A stretch of 64,000 nucleotides of DNA from Blastocatellia bacterium UBA7656 (GTDB lineage Bacteria > Acidobacteriota > Blastocatellia > UBA7656): assembly GCA_002483445.1 (NCBI GenBank), contig DLHY01000051.1, positions 1 through 64,000 on the forward strand. The letters run 5' to 3'. The first letter of the stretch is position 1, and each line of letters opens with the position of its first letter. Shown here in pieces: positions 8,499-17,128 of this stretch. Made by a program: the position numbers and the translations under genes. The notes beneath the pieces were generated by a model. The model searched no databases. It was not told the origin of the DNA and worked only from the letters and a program-made list of their open reading frames with translations.

Positions 8499-9692
8499 AT
8501 GAAAATCTCTCGCAGATCACTGCTCAAATCCGCGCTGGCGCTTCCAGCCTTCTGTCATCAGTCGATGGCAGTCGAGCCATCGCCTCAAACGCATTCGTCT
8601 TTCGATCCCTGGGTAGAGCTTCACGCCGCGAACCTCCATCACAACATCGGCGAGATTAAACGTCGCGTTGATTCAAGACCTATACTTGCCGTCATCAAGA
8701 ACAACGGCTACGGCTGCGGCGTCGTAAACATAGCGCGACTGCTTGACTCTGCGCCTGCCATCGCGGGCTTTGCTGTCGTAAAGCTGCACGAGGCCGTCTT
8801 GCTGCGCGATGCAGGGATTCGCAAGCCTGTGTTGTTGATGGGGCCGCTGGATGAAAAAAATCTTGAAGAAGCCATCAATCGCCGCATCATGCCGATGGTC
8901 TACACTCCTCTGGGCCGCGCGCTTGATAAAGCATCGAACAGATTTCAAAGGCCCGTCCCCATTCACCTATGCATCGACACCGGCATAGGCCGTGTCGGAG
9001 TTCCGCACACTGAAGCGGCTGCTTTGATTCGCGATCTCGCCGGTCGCAAATCCGTAAGTATCCGGGGCGTGATGATGACCTTCACCGAGGATCAGGAATT
9101 CGACCGTGAGCAGATTCGCCGCTTCACCTCTTTGTGCGGCGAGATGGAGAGAGAAGGGATACGGCTGGGGCAAAAGCACGCTGCATCAAGCTTCGGCCTG
9201 TTTCAACGCCCTGACGCTTTTTTCGATATGGTGCGACCCGGAATGGCGATCTATGGAATTTATTCCGAACAGGAGTTTCGCAAGACTAGCGTTATGGAAC
9301 TTCGACCGGCAGTGAGCCTCAAGGCCAGAGTCGCTTATGTCAAAAAACTCCGACGCGGAGACAGCGCCGGTTACAATCGCGCTTATGTGGCTAAAGAAGA
9401 CGTGTGGGTTGCGACACTCCCCGCAGGTCACGCCGATGGATGGCCGCGCGTTGCCGCAAAAGGCGCTCGCGTCCGCGTTGGAGAAAATCTCTACCCGGTG
9501 ATCGCGACAGTTTCGGCCTCTCACACGATCATAGAAGTGGGCGCGGAACCTCGCGTCAGCGCGGGCGATGTGGCGACGATGTTCGACTGGCAGCAAGGCT
9601 CACGGCCCGAAGACGTGGCCGCTGCGTGCGGAGCTTCCGTGTATGATCTCACCATGCATCTGAACGCTTCGCTTCCGCGGAGAACGGTTTGA
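8499..9692 (+). CDS. Exported alanine racemase family protein
   Basis: PLP-dependent racemase of the alr family, 397 residues from the ATG at 8499. The N-terminus (MKISRRSLLKSALALPAF) has a twin-arginine-type signal, unusual because biosynthetic alanine racemases are cytoplasmic. The PLP lysine is in AVIKNNGYGCG at residue 67, where the common form is AVVKANAYGHG. The barrel-domain signatures DTGIGRVG and MVRPGMAIYGIY are present, and the C-terminal domain has SAGYN and ATLPAGHADGWPR, where a Tyr usually stands in place of the His. Export and altered motifs suggest a periplasmic racemase, perhaps with broader specificity, as known for Bsr-type enzymes. Specificity cannot be read from sequence alone. 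Confidence 0.85.
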   Translation: MKISRRSLLKSALALPAFCHQSMAVEPSPQTHSSFDPWVELHAANLHHNIGEIKRRVDSRPILAVIKNNGYGCGVVNIARLLDSAPAIAGFAVVKLHEAVLLRDAGIRKPVLLMGPLDEKNLEEAINRRIMPMVYTPLGRALDKASNRFQRPVPIHLCIDTGIGRVGVPHTEAAALIRDLAGRKSVSIRGVMMTFTEDQEFDREQIRRFTSLCGEMEREGIRLGQKHAASSFGLFQRPDAFFDMVRPGMAIYGIYSEQEFRKTSVMELRPAVSLKARVAYVKKLRRGDSAGYNRAYVAKEDVWVATLPAGHADGWPRVAAKGARVRVGENLYPVIATVSASHTIIEVGAEPRVSAGDVATMFDWQQGSRPEDVAAACGASVYDLTMHLNASLPRRTV

Positions 9693-9849
9693 GTGAGGCA
9701 AGCGAGGATTTCGCGCATGGATGAGTAGCGCAAAAGCCAGATGAGGAGTAATATCCAGTCTGTCTGCGGTCCGATTCGGCAAGGAACTGAAACTTAACAT
9801 TAAGTCCTGCGTTAATAAGAGGCGAACTACGCTCACTTGGAGGTGCAAG

Positions 9850-11103
9850 ATGAAGCCGCTTTCGCTCTGGCAGAAAAGGTCTGTGACCCTGTGCGCCGCC
9901 CTCGTCTTGACCTTGCTCATCCTCGCTCTCGCTTTTCGCTCCAAAACAATACCTAACATGCTCCGCGCAGACACCGCTGCGAAAGACAGCGAGTCGGTCG
10001 TAGTGCGCAAAGACAAGATTGAAAAATCGCTTCTCCTCGACGGAGAACTGCGCGCCGTCGGATCGAGAATCATCTATGCCTCTACGTCTGAAGAAGCAAA
10101 GATAACTTATCTCCCGCCTGAAGGGAGCATCGTTAAAGCGGGTGATCGAATCGTCGAGCTTGACAGCGGAACCATACTCGACCGAATCAAGGACACGGAA
10201 GAGAAGATCATCGCCGCAGAAAACGAAATAGTCAAAACGCGCGCTCAACACGAATCAGCCCTGCGCTCGATGTATGTCGATTTGAGCAAACTCTGGCTCG
10301 CCTTCGAACAGGCTAAAGTCCGTGCAACCTCGCCCGCTGAACTCATATCCCGAAGGGAGAATCAGGAAAATCTGCTGGCGCTGGAAAAATCCAAAACCGA
10401 ATACGAGAACATGCTGACGGAAATAGAACAAAAGAAGAAAGAGCAGGCGGCTGAACTTCAGGTTCGCAATATCGAAAGAGACAAACTCAAAATCCAACTC
10501 GATCAGGCGCGCAGCAACCTCGACGGCATGAATATAAAAGCTCCATCCGACGGGATGGTCATCTACGGCGACCACTGGGCCGAGCGAAGAAAGCTCCAGA
10601 TCGGAGATGTCGTCTGGGGAGGGTTCGCCATCGTTCGGCTGCCCGACCTCAGAGAGATGGAAGTCCTCGCCCAAGTGAACGAAGTCGACGGCCCGCGATT
10701 GACTCCGGGGCAGAGGGCGCGAATCAAACTCGATTCTTACCCCGACACGGACATACAGGGGACTGTCAAAAGCATCGCCGAAACCGCCATCAAAGCCAAC
10801 TGGATGGCCAAAGCGAAGGTCTTCAACGCGGTCATCTCTCTCGATAAAACCGTTATGGAAATCATGAAGCCGGGGATGTCGGCTCAGATCACGGTGATAC
10901 TGTCCGAAACCGCGCCGCAACTGCTCGTCCCCAGATCAAGCGTAGAGTTCGCAGACGGAGAGGCGAAAGTCCTGCGCCTTGAAGGAGAAGATACGCGCGC
11001 CGTCGCCGTCACCATACTCCATTCCGATCCTCTCTATTATGCCGTCGCCGACAACGGCGCGCTTAAAGAAGGAGACCGGATACTAAAACGCACGCGGAAT
11101 TAA
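9850..11103 (+). CDS. HlyD-family membrane-fusion protein (first of three)
   Basis: 417 residues; GGAGGTG lies just before the ATG. A single N-terminal transmembrane helix (residues ~11-31) is followed by a biotinyl-lipoyl half-motif (GSIVKAGDRIVELDSG), a coiled-coil hairpin of ~140 residues rich in Glu/Lys, the second lipoyl half (APSDGMVIYGDH), and beta-barrel domains (NEVDGPRLTPGQRARIKLD). This is the architecture of periplasmic adaptors of RND, ABC and MacAB-type export systems. It starts a run of three such adaptors and a MacB/FtsX-type permease. Confidence 0.9.
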   Translation: MKPLSLWQKRSVTLCAALVLTLLILALAFRSKTIPNMLRADTAAKDSESVVVRKDKIEKSLLLDGELRAVGSRIIYASTSEEAKITYLPPEGSIVKAGDRIVELDSGTILDRIKDTEEKIIAAENEIVKTRAQHESALRSMYVDLSKLWLAFEQAKVRATSPAELISRRENQENLLALEKSKTEYENMLTEIEQKKKEQAAELQVRNIERDKLKIQLDQARSNLDGMNIKAPSDGMVIYGDHWAERRKLQIGDVVWGGFAIVRLPDLREMEVLAQVNEVDGPRLTPGQRARIKLDSYPDTDIQGTVKSIAETAIKANWMAKAKVFNAVISLDKTVMEIMKPGMSAQITVILSETAPQLLVPRSSVEFADGEAKVLRLEGEDTRAVAVTILHSDPLYYAVADNGALKEGDRILKRTRN

Positions 11104-11107
11104 GAGT

Positions 11108-11202
11108 AGATGTTAGATGTCAGATGTTAGATGTTAGTAAAAGCTGTGTGAACCCTCTCATCTACTCATCCACTAACATCTAGCATCTAGCATCTGACAT
11201 CT
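11108..11202. repeat. Heptamer hairpin, AGATGTT type
   Basis: Two 30-base arms, 11108-11137 and 11173-11202, each made of four 7-base words (AGATGTT and relatives) plus two bases, are inverted complements with few mismatches, separated by 35 bases. It starts 5 bases after one adaptor stop codon and ends just before the GGAGG of the next adaptor. Sister elements with the same arm length lie at 16637-16711 and 62933-63016. Confidence 0.95.
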
Positions 11203-11224
11203 TTTGCTGAGGAGGCAAACCAAC

Positions 11225-12568
11225 GTGGCTGAAAACGATGAGAAACCGACGACTGAAATCATCGCTCCGCCGGAGCAAAAACCGAGCGGCGAACTCACAG
11301 AACAAAAGGCGCGCAACAAACTCAAAGCGAAAACCCTGAAAAGAATCGCGGTCGCTTTGCTCCTGCTCACTGTGACGATTGGAGCGATATTCTTTTTGAG
11401 AAGCGGAGCCGTCGCATCCTTTTTATCCCGCGCGAGCGAAGGGGCCGAGGAAGTCACGATAGCTCCCCGCTCGCTTCAGTTTCGGGTCGAAGCGACAGGA
11501 GTGCTGCGCGCCACTTCGGTTCAGAATTTCGGCGGCCCTCGCGCTATCGGCAATTACTGGCAGTTCAAAGTCGTCAGCCTCGCCACCGAAGGCAAGAATG
11601 TCAAAAAAGGAGACGCGCTCATAAACTTCGACGCTCAGGGGCTGAGCGAAGACCTCCTTCGATATCAAAACGAACTCGATCAGGCCAATAAGGAACTGGA
11701 AAAAACCAAAATACAGATCGACCTCGAACGACAGGATATCACCGCGAAACTCGCGGCGGCGGAAAACAATCATGAAAAACTCAAACTGAAACAGGCGGGT
11801 AGCCATCTGATCGCTTCGTCCAGAGATATCGAACGGGATCGCCTTGCGCTCGAACAGGCCCGACGCGAAGTCGAAGCCCTCAAGGAATGGCTTGAGTGGC
11901 ATAAAAAATCGAGCGATGCGACCTACAACATCATACTGAGCAAAAAGACGAGGGCCGAAAACAAAGTCGATGTCCTGCGCCGCGGCATGGAGACGCTTCA
12001 GGCCAAAGCTGACCGCGACGGCGTGGTGATTTATAAAACGAAATGGAACGGAGAGAAATTTCAGGTGGGCGAAAGCATATGGTCGGGCCAGCCCATCATG
12101 GAAATCCCCGACCTCAACACCATCGTCGCCGAGGGCTTCGTCCCCGAAGTCGATATAGGAAAGATTCATGTCGGACAAAAAGCCGAAGTGACCATCGATG
12201 CCTTTCCCGGCAAATTTTACCCCGGCAAGGTCGCCGGAATGGGCAAGCTCATTCGCCCGAAATCATGGGACATCCCGAACAAAGTTCTCGACACTCAGAT
12301 CACTCTCGACAACCTCGACACTTCAATCATGCGACCCGGTATGAGCGTGAAGGTCAGGATCGAAACCGATACGATTGATGACTGCATAGCCGTCCCGCTC
12401 AAAGCGGTGCTTATCACCGCTGAAGGATCGAAAGTCAAAGTGAGAACTCCGGCGGGCTGGGAGGAAAGAAACGTTGAGCTTGGACGCTCCAACGGCTCGG
12501 AGGTCGCCATTACCGAAGGTCTAAAATCAGGCGAGCGAATAGCCGCCGACTTCTCAAAGGCAAAATGA
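11225..12568 (+). CDS. HlyD-family membrane-fusion protein (second of three)
   Basis: 447 residues starting at GTG 11225 (MAENDEKPTTEI), with GGAGG nine bases upstream; a TTG at 11204 lies inside the repeat element and is rejected. Residues ~40-60 form a membrane helix. Then come a lipoyl half (ATEGKNVKKGDALINFD), a long coiled coil with KELEKTKIQIDLERQDITAK-type heptads, the second lipoyl half (KADRDGVVIYKTK) and barrel domains ending in a MacA-like C-terminal domain. It overlaps the third adaptor gene by four bases (ATGA), indicating translational coupling. Confidence 0.9.
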   Translation: MAENDEKPTTEIIAPPEQKPSGELTEQKARNKLKAKTLKRIAVALLLLTVTIGAIFFLRSGAVASFLSRASEGAEEVTIAPRSLQFRVEATGVLRATSVQNFGGPRAIGNYWQFKVVSLATEGKNVKKGDALINFDAQGLSEDLLRYQNELDQANKELEKTKIQIDLERQDITAKLAAAENNHEKLKLKQAGSHLIASSRDIERDRLALEQARREVEALKEWLEWHKKSSDATYNIILSKKTRAENKVDVLRRGMETLQAKADRDGVVIYKTKWNGEKFQVGESIWSGQPIMEIPDLNTIVAEGFVPEVDIGKIHVGQKAEVTIDAFPGKFYPGKVAGMGKLIRPKSWDIPNKVLDTQITLDNLDTSIMRPGMSVKVRIETDTIDDCIAVPLKAVLITAEGSKVKVRTPAGWEERNVELGRSNGSEVAITEGLKSGERIAADFSKAK

Positions 12569-13878
12569 AACGCGCTGAATTGAAACGACTCTACAAACGC
12601 ATTCGCTGGGCCGCGCTCATCATCATCGGACTGGCCGCTCTCTCCATCGGAGGCTACAAAGGCTATCGCGCGTGGATCGAGCCATCGGGAAATCTGACGC
12701 CGCTCGTGATGACCATAGAGCCTAGAGACTTCACCATCAATATCGCGGCGAACGGCGAACTGCAATCAGCCGAATCGCTCACCATCGCAGTCCCTCCCGT
12801 CCCCGCGCAGCGTTTGCGCATAGCGTCGGTCGTCCGCGAAGGAACCTTCGTCAACAAGGGAGACCCTCTGGTTGAATTCGATCCGACAGAATTAGACCTC
12901 AAGGCGATGGAACATCATTCGGACCTCGACATCGCAAATCAGAAAATCTCCAAAGGCGAGATGGCAAGCCAAGCGGACAAGACCGATGTGATGAAGGACA
13001 AAAAAGTCGCCGAACTGGAGTTGGAGAAGATCAACCAGTTTCTCCCGCAGGACGAGCAGATATACTCGCGGCGCGAGATAATCGAAGGACAACTCGATCA
13101 GGGGTACACTCAGAAAAAAATCGTGTTCGCTGATGCGCGCCTCGACCTCAAGGGCAAGGTCTACTCTCTGGACGAAGCCATCCTTATGCTCGAACGCAAT
13201 CAGGCCGACGCGCGAATAAAGCGAGTCGATACGGCGCGAGCGTCGCTAAAGCTCGTAGCTCCGGCTTCGGGGATAGTCGTCTATAACGATCCCGGATATT
13301 TTTTCGGCGATTACACCTTGATGCCGGGCCGCGTGGTCTACGTCGGCATGACGCTGTTCAATCTGGTCAACCCGAACAAGATGGAAGCCAAGTGTTACGT
13401 GCTTGAAAAAGACGCGGGCGAGTTGCGCACGGATCAGACGGCGACCGTCGTGCTTGATCCTTTTCCGGGAAGGGAATTCACGGGCAAGGTGAAAACTATA
13501 GACAAACTCGCGCGCCCGATTGATCGCGGCTCTCCGGTGAAATACTTTCAGACTGTAATCCTGCTCGAAGGCGTCGATACGCAGGTGATGAAACCGGGAG
13601 TCAAACTCAAGGCGACGATCCGTGCGGGCGAATTGAGAGGGGTGATCGTCGTTCCCCGCTCCGCGATAGTGAAAAAAGACGAGGGGCTTGTGGCTTACGT
13701 CAACACGGGGCCGAATCGATTCGAGCCTGTTGCGGTCTCGCTAGGCCAAGGCGATATGATTCAGGTCGTTGTCACCGAAGGACTGACGGCAGGCCAGACG
13801 CTTGCTCTCAATCCGCCTGATGTGAGAACCGGGTTTACATCGAAGAAGAAAACGGGCGAAGGCGCGGATAAAAAATAA
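12565..13878 (+). CDS. HlyD-family membrane-fusion protein (third of three)
   Basis: 437 residues. An N-terminal transmembrane helix (residues ~12-32, WAALIIIGLAALSIGGYKGY) is followed by the two lipoyl halves (VREGTFVNKGDPLVEFD and VAPASGIVVYNDPG) flanking a helical hairpin, then barrel domains (DAGELRTDQTATVVLDPFPG) and a Lys-rich tail. Four-base overlap with the preceding adaptor and only 15 bases to the permease gene. Having three divergent adaptors in series is unusual; they may form a mixed assembly or serve different exporters. Confidence 0.9.
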   Translation: MKRAELKRLYKRIRWAALIIIGLAALSIGGYKGYRAWIEPSGNLTPLVMTIEPRDFTINIAANGELQSAESLTIAVPPVPAQRLRIASVVREGTFVNKGDPLVEFDPTELDLKAMEHHSDLDIANQKISKGEMASQADKTDVMKDKKVAELELEKINQFLPQDEQIYSRREIIEGQLDQGYTQKKIVFADARLDLKGKVYSLDEAILMLERNQADARIKRVDTARASLKLVAPASGIVVYNDPGYFFGDYTLMPGRVVYVGMTLFNLVNPNKMEAKCYVLEKDAGELRTDQTATVVLDPFPGREFTGKVKTIDKLARPIDRGSPVKYFQTVILLEGVDTQVMKPGVKLKATIRAGELRGVIVVPRSAIVKKDEGLVAYVNTGPNRFEPVAVSLGQGDMIQVVVTEGLTAGQTLALNPPDVRTGFTSKKKTGEGADKK

Positions 13879-13893
13879 TCGCGCATTGAAACC

Positions 13894-15132
13894 ATGAAAT
13901 ACCTGAGCGAAATTCAACTTGCCGTCAGCAACCTCCGCTCCCACAAACTCCGCACCTTTCTGACGATGCTCGGAATGATATTCGGAGTCGGAGCCGTAAT
14001 CGCCATGCTATCGATAGGCGCGGGCGCAGAGCGGGAGAGCCTTCGAATAATCGATACGATGGGATTGCGCAACATCATAGTCCGCGACCGCGAGTTCAAG
14101 GACGAAGACCTGAAGAAAATCCGCGAAAGCTCGATAGGACTATCGCTGCGCGATCTTCAGGCCGTGCTTGCGGTCACGCCCGACGTTGAAGCTCACTCGG
14201 CTAAAAAGCGTGTGAAGACGTTTCAGGTTTTTTCCTTTCAGGGAAAGAGCGACGATTCGAATGTCATCGGGGTGACGCCCTCTTATTTCCGCCTTGCGAA
14301 ATATGAACTGGTCGAGGGAGGCTTTTTCGCCGAGCCTGACGAAAAGGAGTTCGAACAGTTCTGCGTCATCGGCTCGCGCGTCAAACAAAAACTCTTCGGC
14401 CATCTCTCTCCCATAGGCCAATCGATCAAGATCGATAAGATGTGGTTTGCGGTCGTGGGTGTGCTGGAAGACCTCAACCTCTCGAAAGACGAATTCGAGG
14501 GCGTGAAGCTTCAGGACTACAGCAATGACATCTACATTCCACTGGCTACGGCGCTCAAGAAATTCGAACTCAAGCGATTCGAGTCCGAGCTTGATGAAAC
14601 GGTTTTCAGCATAAAAAACACCGAGTCGTTGAGCGCAAGCGCGGCGCTCATAAGCGAAGTGGTATCGAACACGCACGGCAGGGCGGAAGATTTTTCCATC
14701 ATAGTTCCGCGCGAGTTATTGGAGCAGAACCAGCGAACGCAGCGCATATTCAACATCGTGATGAGTTGCATCGCAGGTATATCGCTTCTCGTAGGCGGCA
14801 TAGGAATCATGAACATCATGCTGGCCAACATCCTTGAGCGCACGCGCGAGATAGGCGTGCGTCGGGCGGTCGGGGCGAAGCGGCGCGATATCTGGAAGCA
14901 GTTTTTGGTAGAAGCTTTGACGATCAGTTGCATGGGCGGGATGAGCGGGATACTTTTCGGCTTCGGAGTTTCGCGCATAGTCGCGCTCTACGCCGAGTGG
15001 AGTACGATAGTGACGGGCGGATCGATTGCTATGTCGTTCGGAGTATCGGCGGCGGTGGGAGTGATATTCGGCATCTATCCGGCGGTTCGCGCCTCGCGGC
15101 TCGACCCCGTAGAAGCTCTCAGGTACGAATGA
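13894..15132 (+). CDS. MacB/FtsX-type ABC transporter permease
   Basis: 412 residues with the standard layout: a membrane helix at ~17-43 (LRTFLTMLGMIFGVGAVIAML), a large periplasmic domain (MacB core) to ~275, and three C-terminal helices in the FtsX domain (GISLLVGGIGIMNIMLANILERTREIGVRRAVGAKRRDI). The last helix ends in YPAVRASRLDPVEALRYE, the usual signature of this family. The partner nucleotide-binding protein is not encoded nearby, before or after, so the ATPase must come from elsewhere. Together with the adaptors it likely forms a tripartite efflux or secretion pump in the cell envelope. Confidence 0.92.
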   Translation: MKYLSEIQLAVSNLRSHKLRTFLTMLGMIFGVGAVIAMLSIGAGAERESLRIIDTMGLRNIIVRDREFKDEDLKKIRESSIGLSLRDLQAVLAVTPDVEAHSAKKRVKTFQVFSFQGKSDDSNVIGVTPSYFRLAKYELVEGGFFAEPDEKEFEQFCVIGSRVKQKLFGHLSPIGQSIKIDKMWFAVVGVLEDLNLSKDEFEGVKLQDYSNDIYIPLATALKKFELKRFESELDETVFSIKNTESLSASAALISEVVSNTHGRAEDFSIIVPRELLEQNQRTQRIFNIVMSCIAGISLLVGGIGIMNIMLANILERTREIGVRRAVGAKRRDIWKQFLVEALTISCMGGMSGILFGFGVSRIVALYAEWSTIVTGGSIAMSFGVSAAVGVIFGIYPAVRASRLDPVEALRYE

Positions 15133-15757
15133 ACTTCGCTCGTCGAGTCTGCGCGATTCGTTTTTGGATGGCGATGAAAAAATGAAGGTAGTCATGAAAA
15201 GGTAATGCTGAAGGTTGCGAGAAAAGAAACCTCTGTTGCTGGGAGCGCGGGTAGTGAGTACACTTATTGGCTCGCCCGCTTCTCTCACGCATTCGTGCGA
15301 CTGCAACTCCTTAGACCCAAAAGGTTTTCCTTCCCTCGCAGTTCGCTATTGCAAGTCAGGCGGGCGAGCCGCTCCCCGGGTTTGAGCATTACTTTTTCAT
15401 GACTACCCCTTTTTCTTCACAGCATCGTTTTTGTCTGCGAGTCCTACTTTCAATTGCACCCCATTCAGGAAGAGCCGCAATTCGCTCGCTTGCGCTGGCT
15501 TCAGCGGCTTTGGTACTATTCGGGCTTGAAGTTTGACACTGTGTCGAGCCTCGTTGAGGCTTGACCGTCGTAAATTTTGCGCCAGCCCCATAAGTCCCGC
15601 AGCGCGAGCCGCGGGCGCTGACGCAGGATCCGACCATAATGGTTTGCAGGGCGCTTCGACGTTCGGGAACGCCCTCGCCTCTATCGGAAAATTTGAATCG
15701 TCACGTCGCAGCGCCACTGCTGCGAAGAGGTTCATCGATTTGCAGAGCCACAGGCTC
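15133..15757. other. Intergenic region before infC
   Basis: About 625 bases between the permease and infC without a convincing gene. A minus-strand open frame at 15403-15735 ends in a plausible protein-like tail (LNGVQLKVGLADKNDAVKKKG), which may be the remnant of an older gene, but its upstream part looks random. Two similar segments at ~15179-15200 and ~15395-15412 (ATGAAGGTAGTCATGAAAA and its inverted counterpart TTTTTCATGACTACC) bracket 15200-15400. The promoter of the translation operon presumably lies in the last 200 bases; I could not pick it out. Confidence 0.35.
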
Positions 15758-15770
15758 GGGAGGACAGCTT

Positions 15771-16328
15771 ATCAGCAGCTTTCAGTCGCGAAGAGGATTC
15801 AAGGACAGGCGGGACAAAGGGCCTTCAGTTCGCATAAACGAGCGCATACGGGTTCCCGAAATCCGCGTCATCGATGATGATGGTTCGCAAATCGGAGTCA
15901 TGTCGCCGCGTCAGGCGCTTGAAATCGCCCGCAGCAAGGGACTCGATCTCGTGGAAGTCGCGCCCTCGGCTCAACCGCCCGTGTGCCGGATAATAAACTT
16001 CGGCAAATGGCAGTACGAGCAGAAAAAGAAAGCCAAAGAAGCCAAGTCCAAACAGACTTTCATCACCGTCAAGGAAATCAAGTTCCGCCCCGGCACCGAC
16101 GAACACGATTACACCTTCAAGAAAAACAACGCCGTGCGTATGCTCAAGGACGGCGACAAGGTGAAGGCGACGGTTCACTTCCGGGGCCGCGAGATAACGC
16201 ACAAAGAGCTTGGAGTCGCGCTCCTCAAACGTCTCGAACAGGAGCTTTCGGAAATCGCCATCGTGGAAGGAACCCCCAAGCTCGAAGGGATGAACATGTT
16301 CATCATGCTCGCTCCCAAAAAGAAATGA
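15771..16328 (+). CDS. infC: Translation initiation factor IF-3
   Basis: IF-3 with its N-domain (INERIRVPEIRVIDDDGSQIGV), the linker helix rich in Lys (YEQKKKAKEAKSKQ) and the C-domain (VKEIKFRPGTDEHDY, FRGREITHKELG, MFIMLAPKKK). It binds the 30S subunit and controls start-codon choice. Upstream ATG at 15639 would add ~44 residues unlike any IF-3. I prefer an ATC at 15771, six bases after GGGAGGA, because non-canonical AUU/AUC starts are a known self-regulating feature of infC; the product would have 185 residues, close to the usual ~180. It heads the conserved infC-rpmI-rplT-pheS order. Confidence 0.93.
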   Translation: MSSFQSRRGFKDRRDKGPSVRINERIRVPEIRVIDDDGSQIGVMSPRQALEIARSKGLDLVEVAPSAQPPVCRIINFGKWQYEQKKKAKEAKSKQTFITVKEIKFRPGTDEHDYTFKKNNAVRMLKDGDKVKATVHFRGREITHKELGVALLKRLEQELSEIAIVEGTPKLEGMNMFIMLAPKKK

Positions 16329-16338
16329 TTTTTATGTA

Positions 16339-16412
16339 CAACAGGCTGCCAGCCTGTTGACACAAGGAAAACATGAGAATTTGGAGAATCAGCAGGCTGG
16401 CAGCCTGTTGTA
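16339..16412. repeat. Two REP-like palindromes before rpmI
   Basis: CAACAGGCT-GCC-AGCCTGTTG at 16339-16359 and a close copy around 16391-16411 with core CAGGCTGGCAGCCTG lie in the gap between infC and rpmI. The same core recurs at 28491-28507, and a variant (CAAGCTGCCAGCTTG) at 54779-54799 and 54851-54871. In the messenger they would form hairpins ahead of the L35 ribosome site. Confidence 0.85.
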
Positions 16413-16431
16413 CTTTTTCAAAGGAGGAATA

Positions 16432-16635
16432 ATGCCGAAACTCAAAACACACAAAGGCGCTGCCAAACGTTTCCGCCTCACTGCTACGGGCAAGGTCAAG
16501 CGAGGACATTCGCACGTGCGCCACATACTCACGAAGAAAACCGCCAAACGGAAACGCCAACTCGATATCGACGTGATGGTCTCTGAGGCCGACACGCCGC
16601 TCGTTAAAAAAATGCTTCCATACGGGCGAGGCTAA
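16432..16635 (+). CDS. rpmI: Ribosomal protein bL35
   Basis: 67 residues starting MPKLKTHKGAAKRFRLTATG, the classic bL35 N-terminus, followed by KRGHSHVRHILTKKTAKRKR. The ATG at 16432 follows GGAGGA; longer upstream frames only translate the palindromes. Component of the 50S subunit; part of the infC-rpmI-rplT operon. Confidence 0.97.
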   Translation: MPKLKTHKGAAKRFRLTATGKVKRGHSHVRHILTKKTAKRKRQLDIDVMVSEADTPLVKKMLPYGRG

Positions 16636-16636
16636 T

Positions 16637-16711
16637 AGATGTTAGATATCAGATGTTAGATGTTAGCCGGAAGCTTCTTTACTAACATCTGACCTCTAAC
16701 ATCTGACATCT
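16637..16711. repeat. Heptamer hairpin, AGATGTT type
   Basis: Arms 16637-16666 and 16682-16711 (30 bases each, four 7-base words plus two) are near-perfect inverted complements around a 15-base loop. It begins two bases after the rpmI stop codon and ends 20 bases before rplT, so it is transcribed within the ribosomal operon. Confidence 0.95.
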
Positions 16712-16730
16712 GAATTTTAAGGAGGGACTT

Positions 16731-17096
16731 ATGCCACGCGCTAAACGCGGGAACAAACGATTGCAGAAAAGGAAAGGTATTCTAAAACTTGCTCGCGGCT
16801 ATCGCGGCACGAAGAGCAAACTCTACCGTCATGCCAAAGAGCAGGTGGAGCGTTCGCTGAATTTCGCCTTCACGGGCCGCAAGCTCAAGAAGCGCGACTT
16901 CCGCTCGCTGTGGATAGTGCGCATAGGAGCAGCCGCCCGCGCGCACGGATTGAGCTACAGCCGGTTTATGCACGGACTCAAGCTGGCCGGAATCGCGCTC
17001 GACCGCAAGGCGCTGGCCGATCTGGCCGTCAATGACAGCGCCGCGTTCGCCGAACTGTCAAGCAAAGCCAAACAGGCCATCGAGACCGCAGCCTGA
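16731..17096 (+). CDS. rplT: Ribosomal protein bL20
   Basis: 121 residues with the bL20 pattern: an extended basic N-terminus (MPRAKRGNKRLQKRKGILK), ARGYRGTKSKLYRHAKEQV, then SLWIVRIGAAARAHGLSYSRFMHGLKLAGI. Binds 23S rRNA early in 50S assembly and, in several bacteria, represses this operon by binding its messenger. Preceded by AAGGAGGGA. Its TGA overlaps an ATG that would give an extended PheS; a terminator-like hairpin lies in that junction. Confidence 0.97.
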   Translation: MPRAKRGNKRLQKRKGILKLARGYRGTKSKLYRHAKEQVERSLNFAFTGRKLKKRDFRSLWIVRIGAAARAHGLSYSRFMHGLKLAGIALDRKALADLAVNDSAAFAELSSKAKQAIETAA

Positions 17097-17099
17097 TGA

Positions 17100-17124
17100 A
17101 AAGGGGCTTAGGCCCCTTTCTTTC
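17100..17124 (+). terminator. Hairpin between rplT and pheS
   Basis: AAAGGGGC at 17100-17107 pairs perfectly with GCCCCTTT at 17112-17119 around the loop TTAG, followed by CTTTC. It sits directly after rplT and ends 10 bases before the pheS start, so it could be a partial terminator or attenuator that sets the ratio of ribosomal protein to PheS. The T run is short, so full termination is unlikely. Confidence 0.6.
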
Positions 17125-17128
17125 GAGT

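Noticed and set aside
15403..15735. Minus-strand frame of 110 residues upstream of infC
   Set aside because: Only its last ~50 residues look protein-like; no ribosome site, no recognisable family, and the start part runs antisense to the infC leader. At most a remnant.
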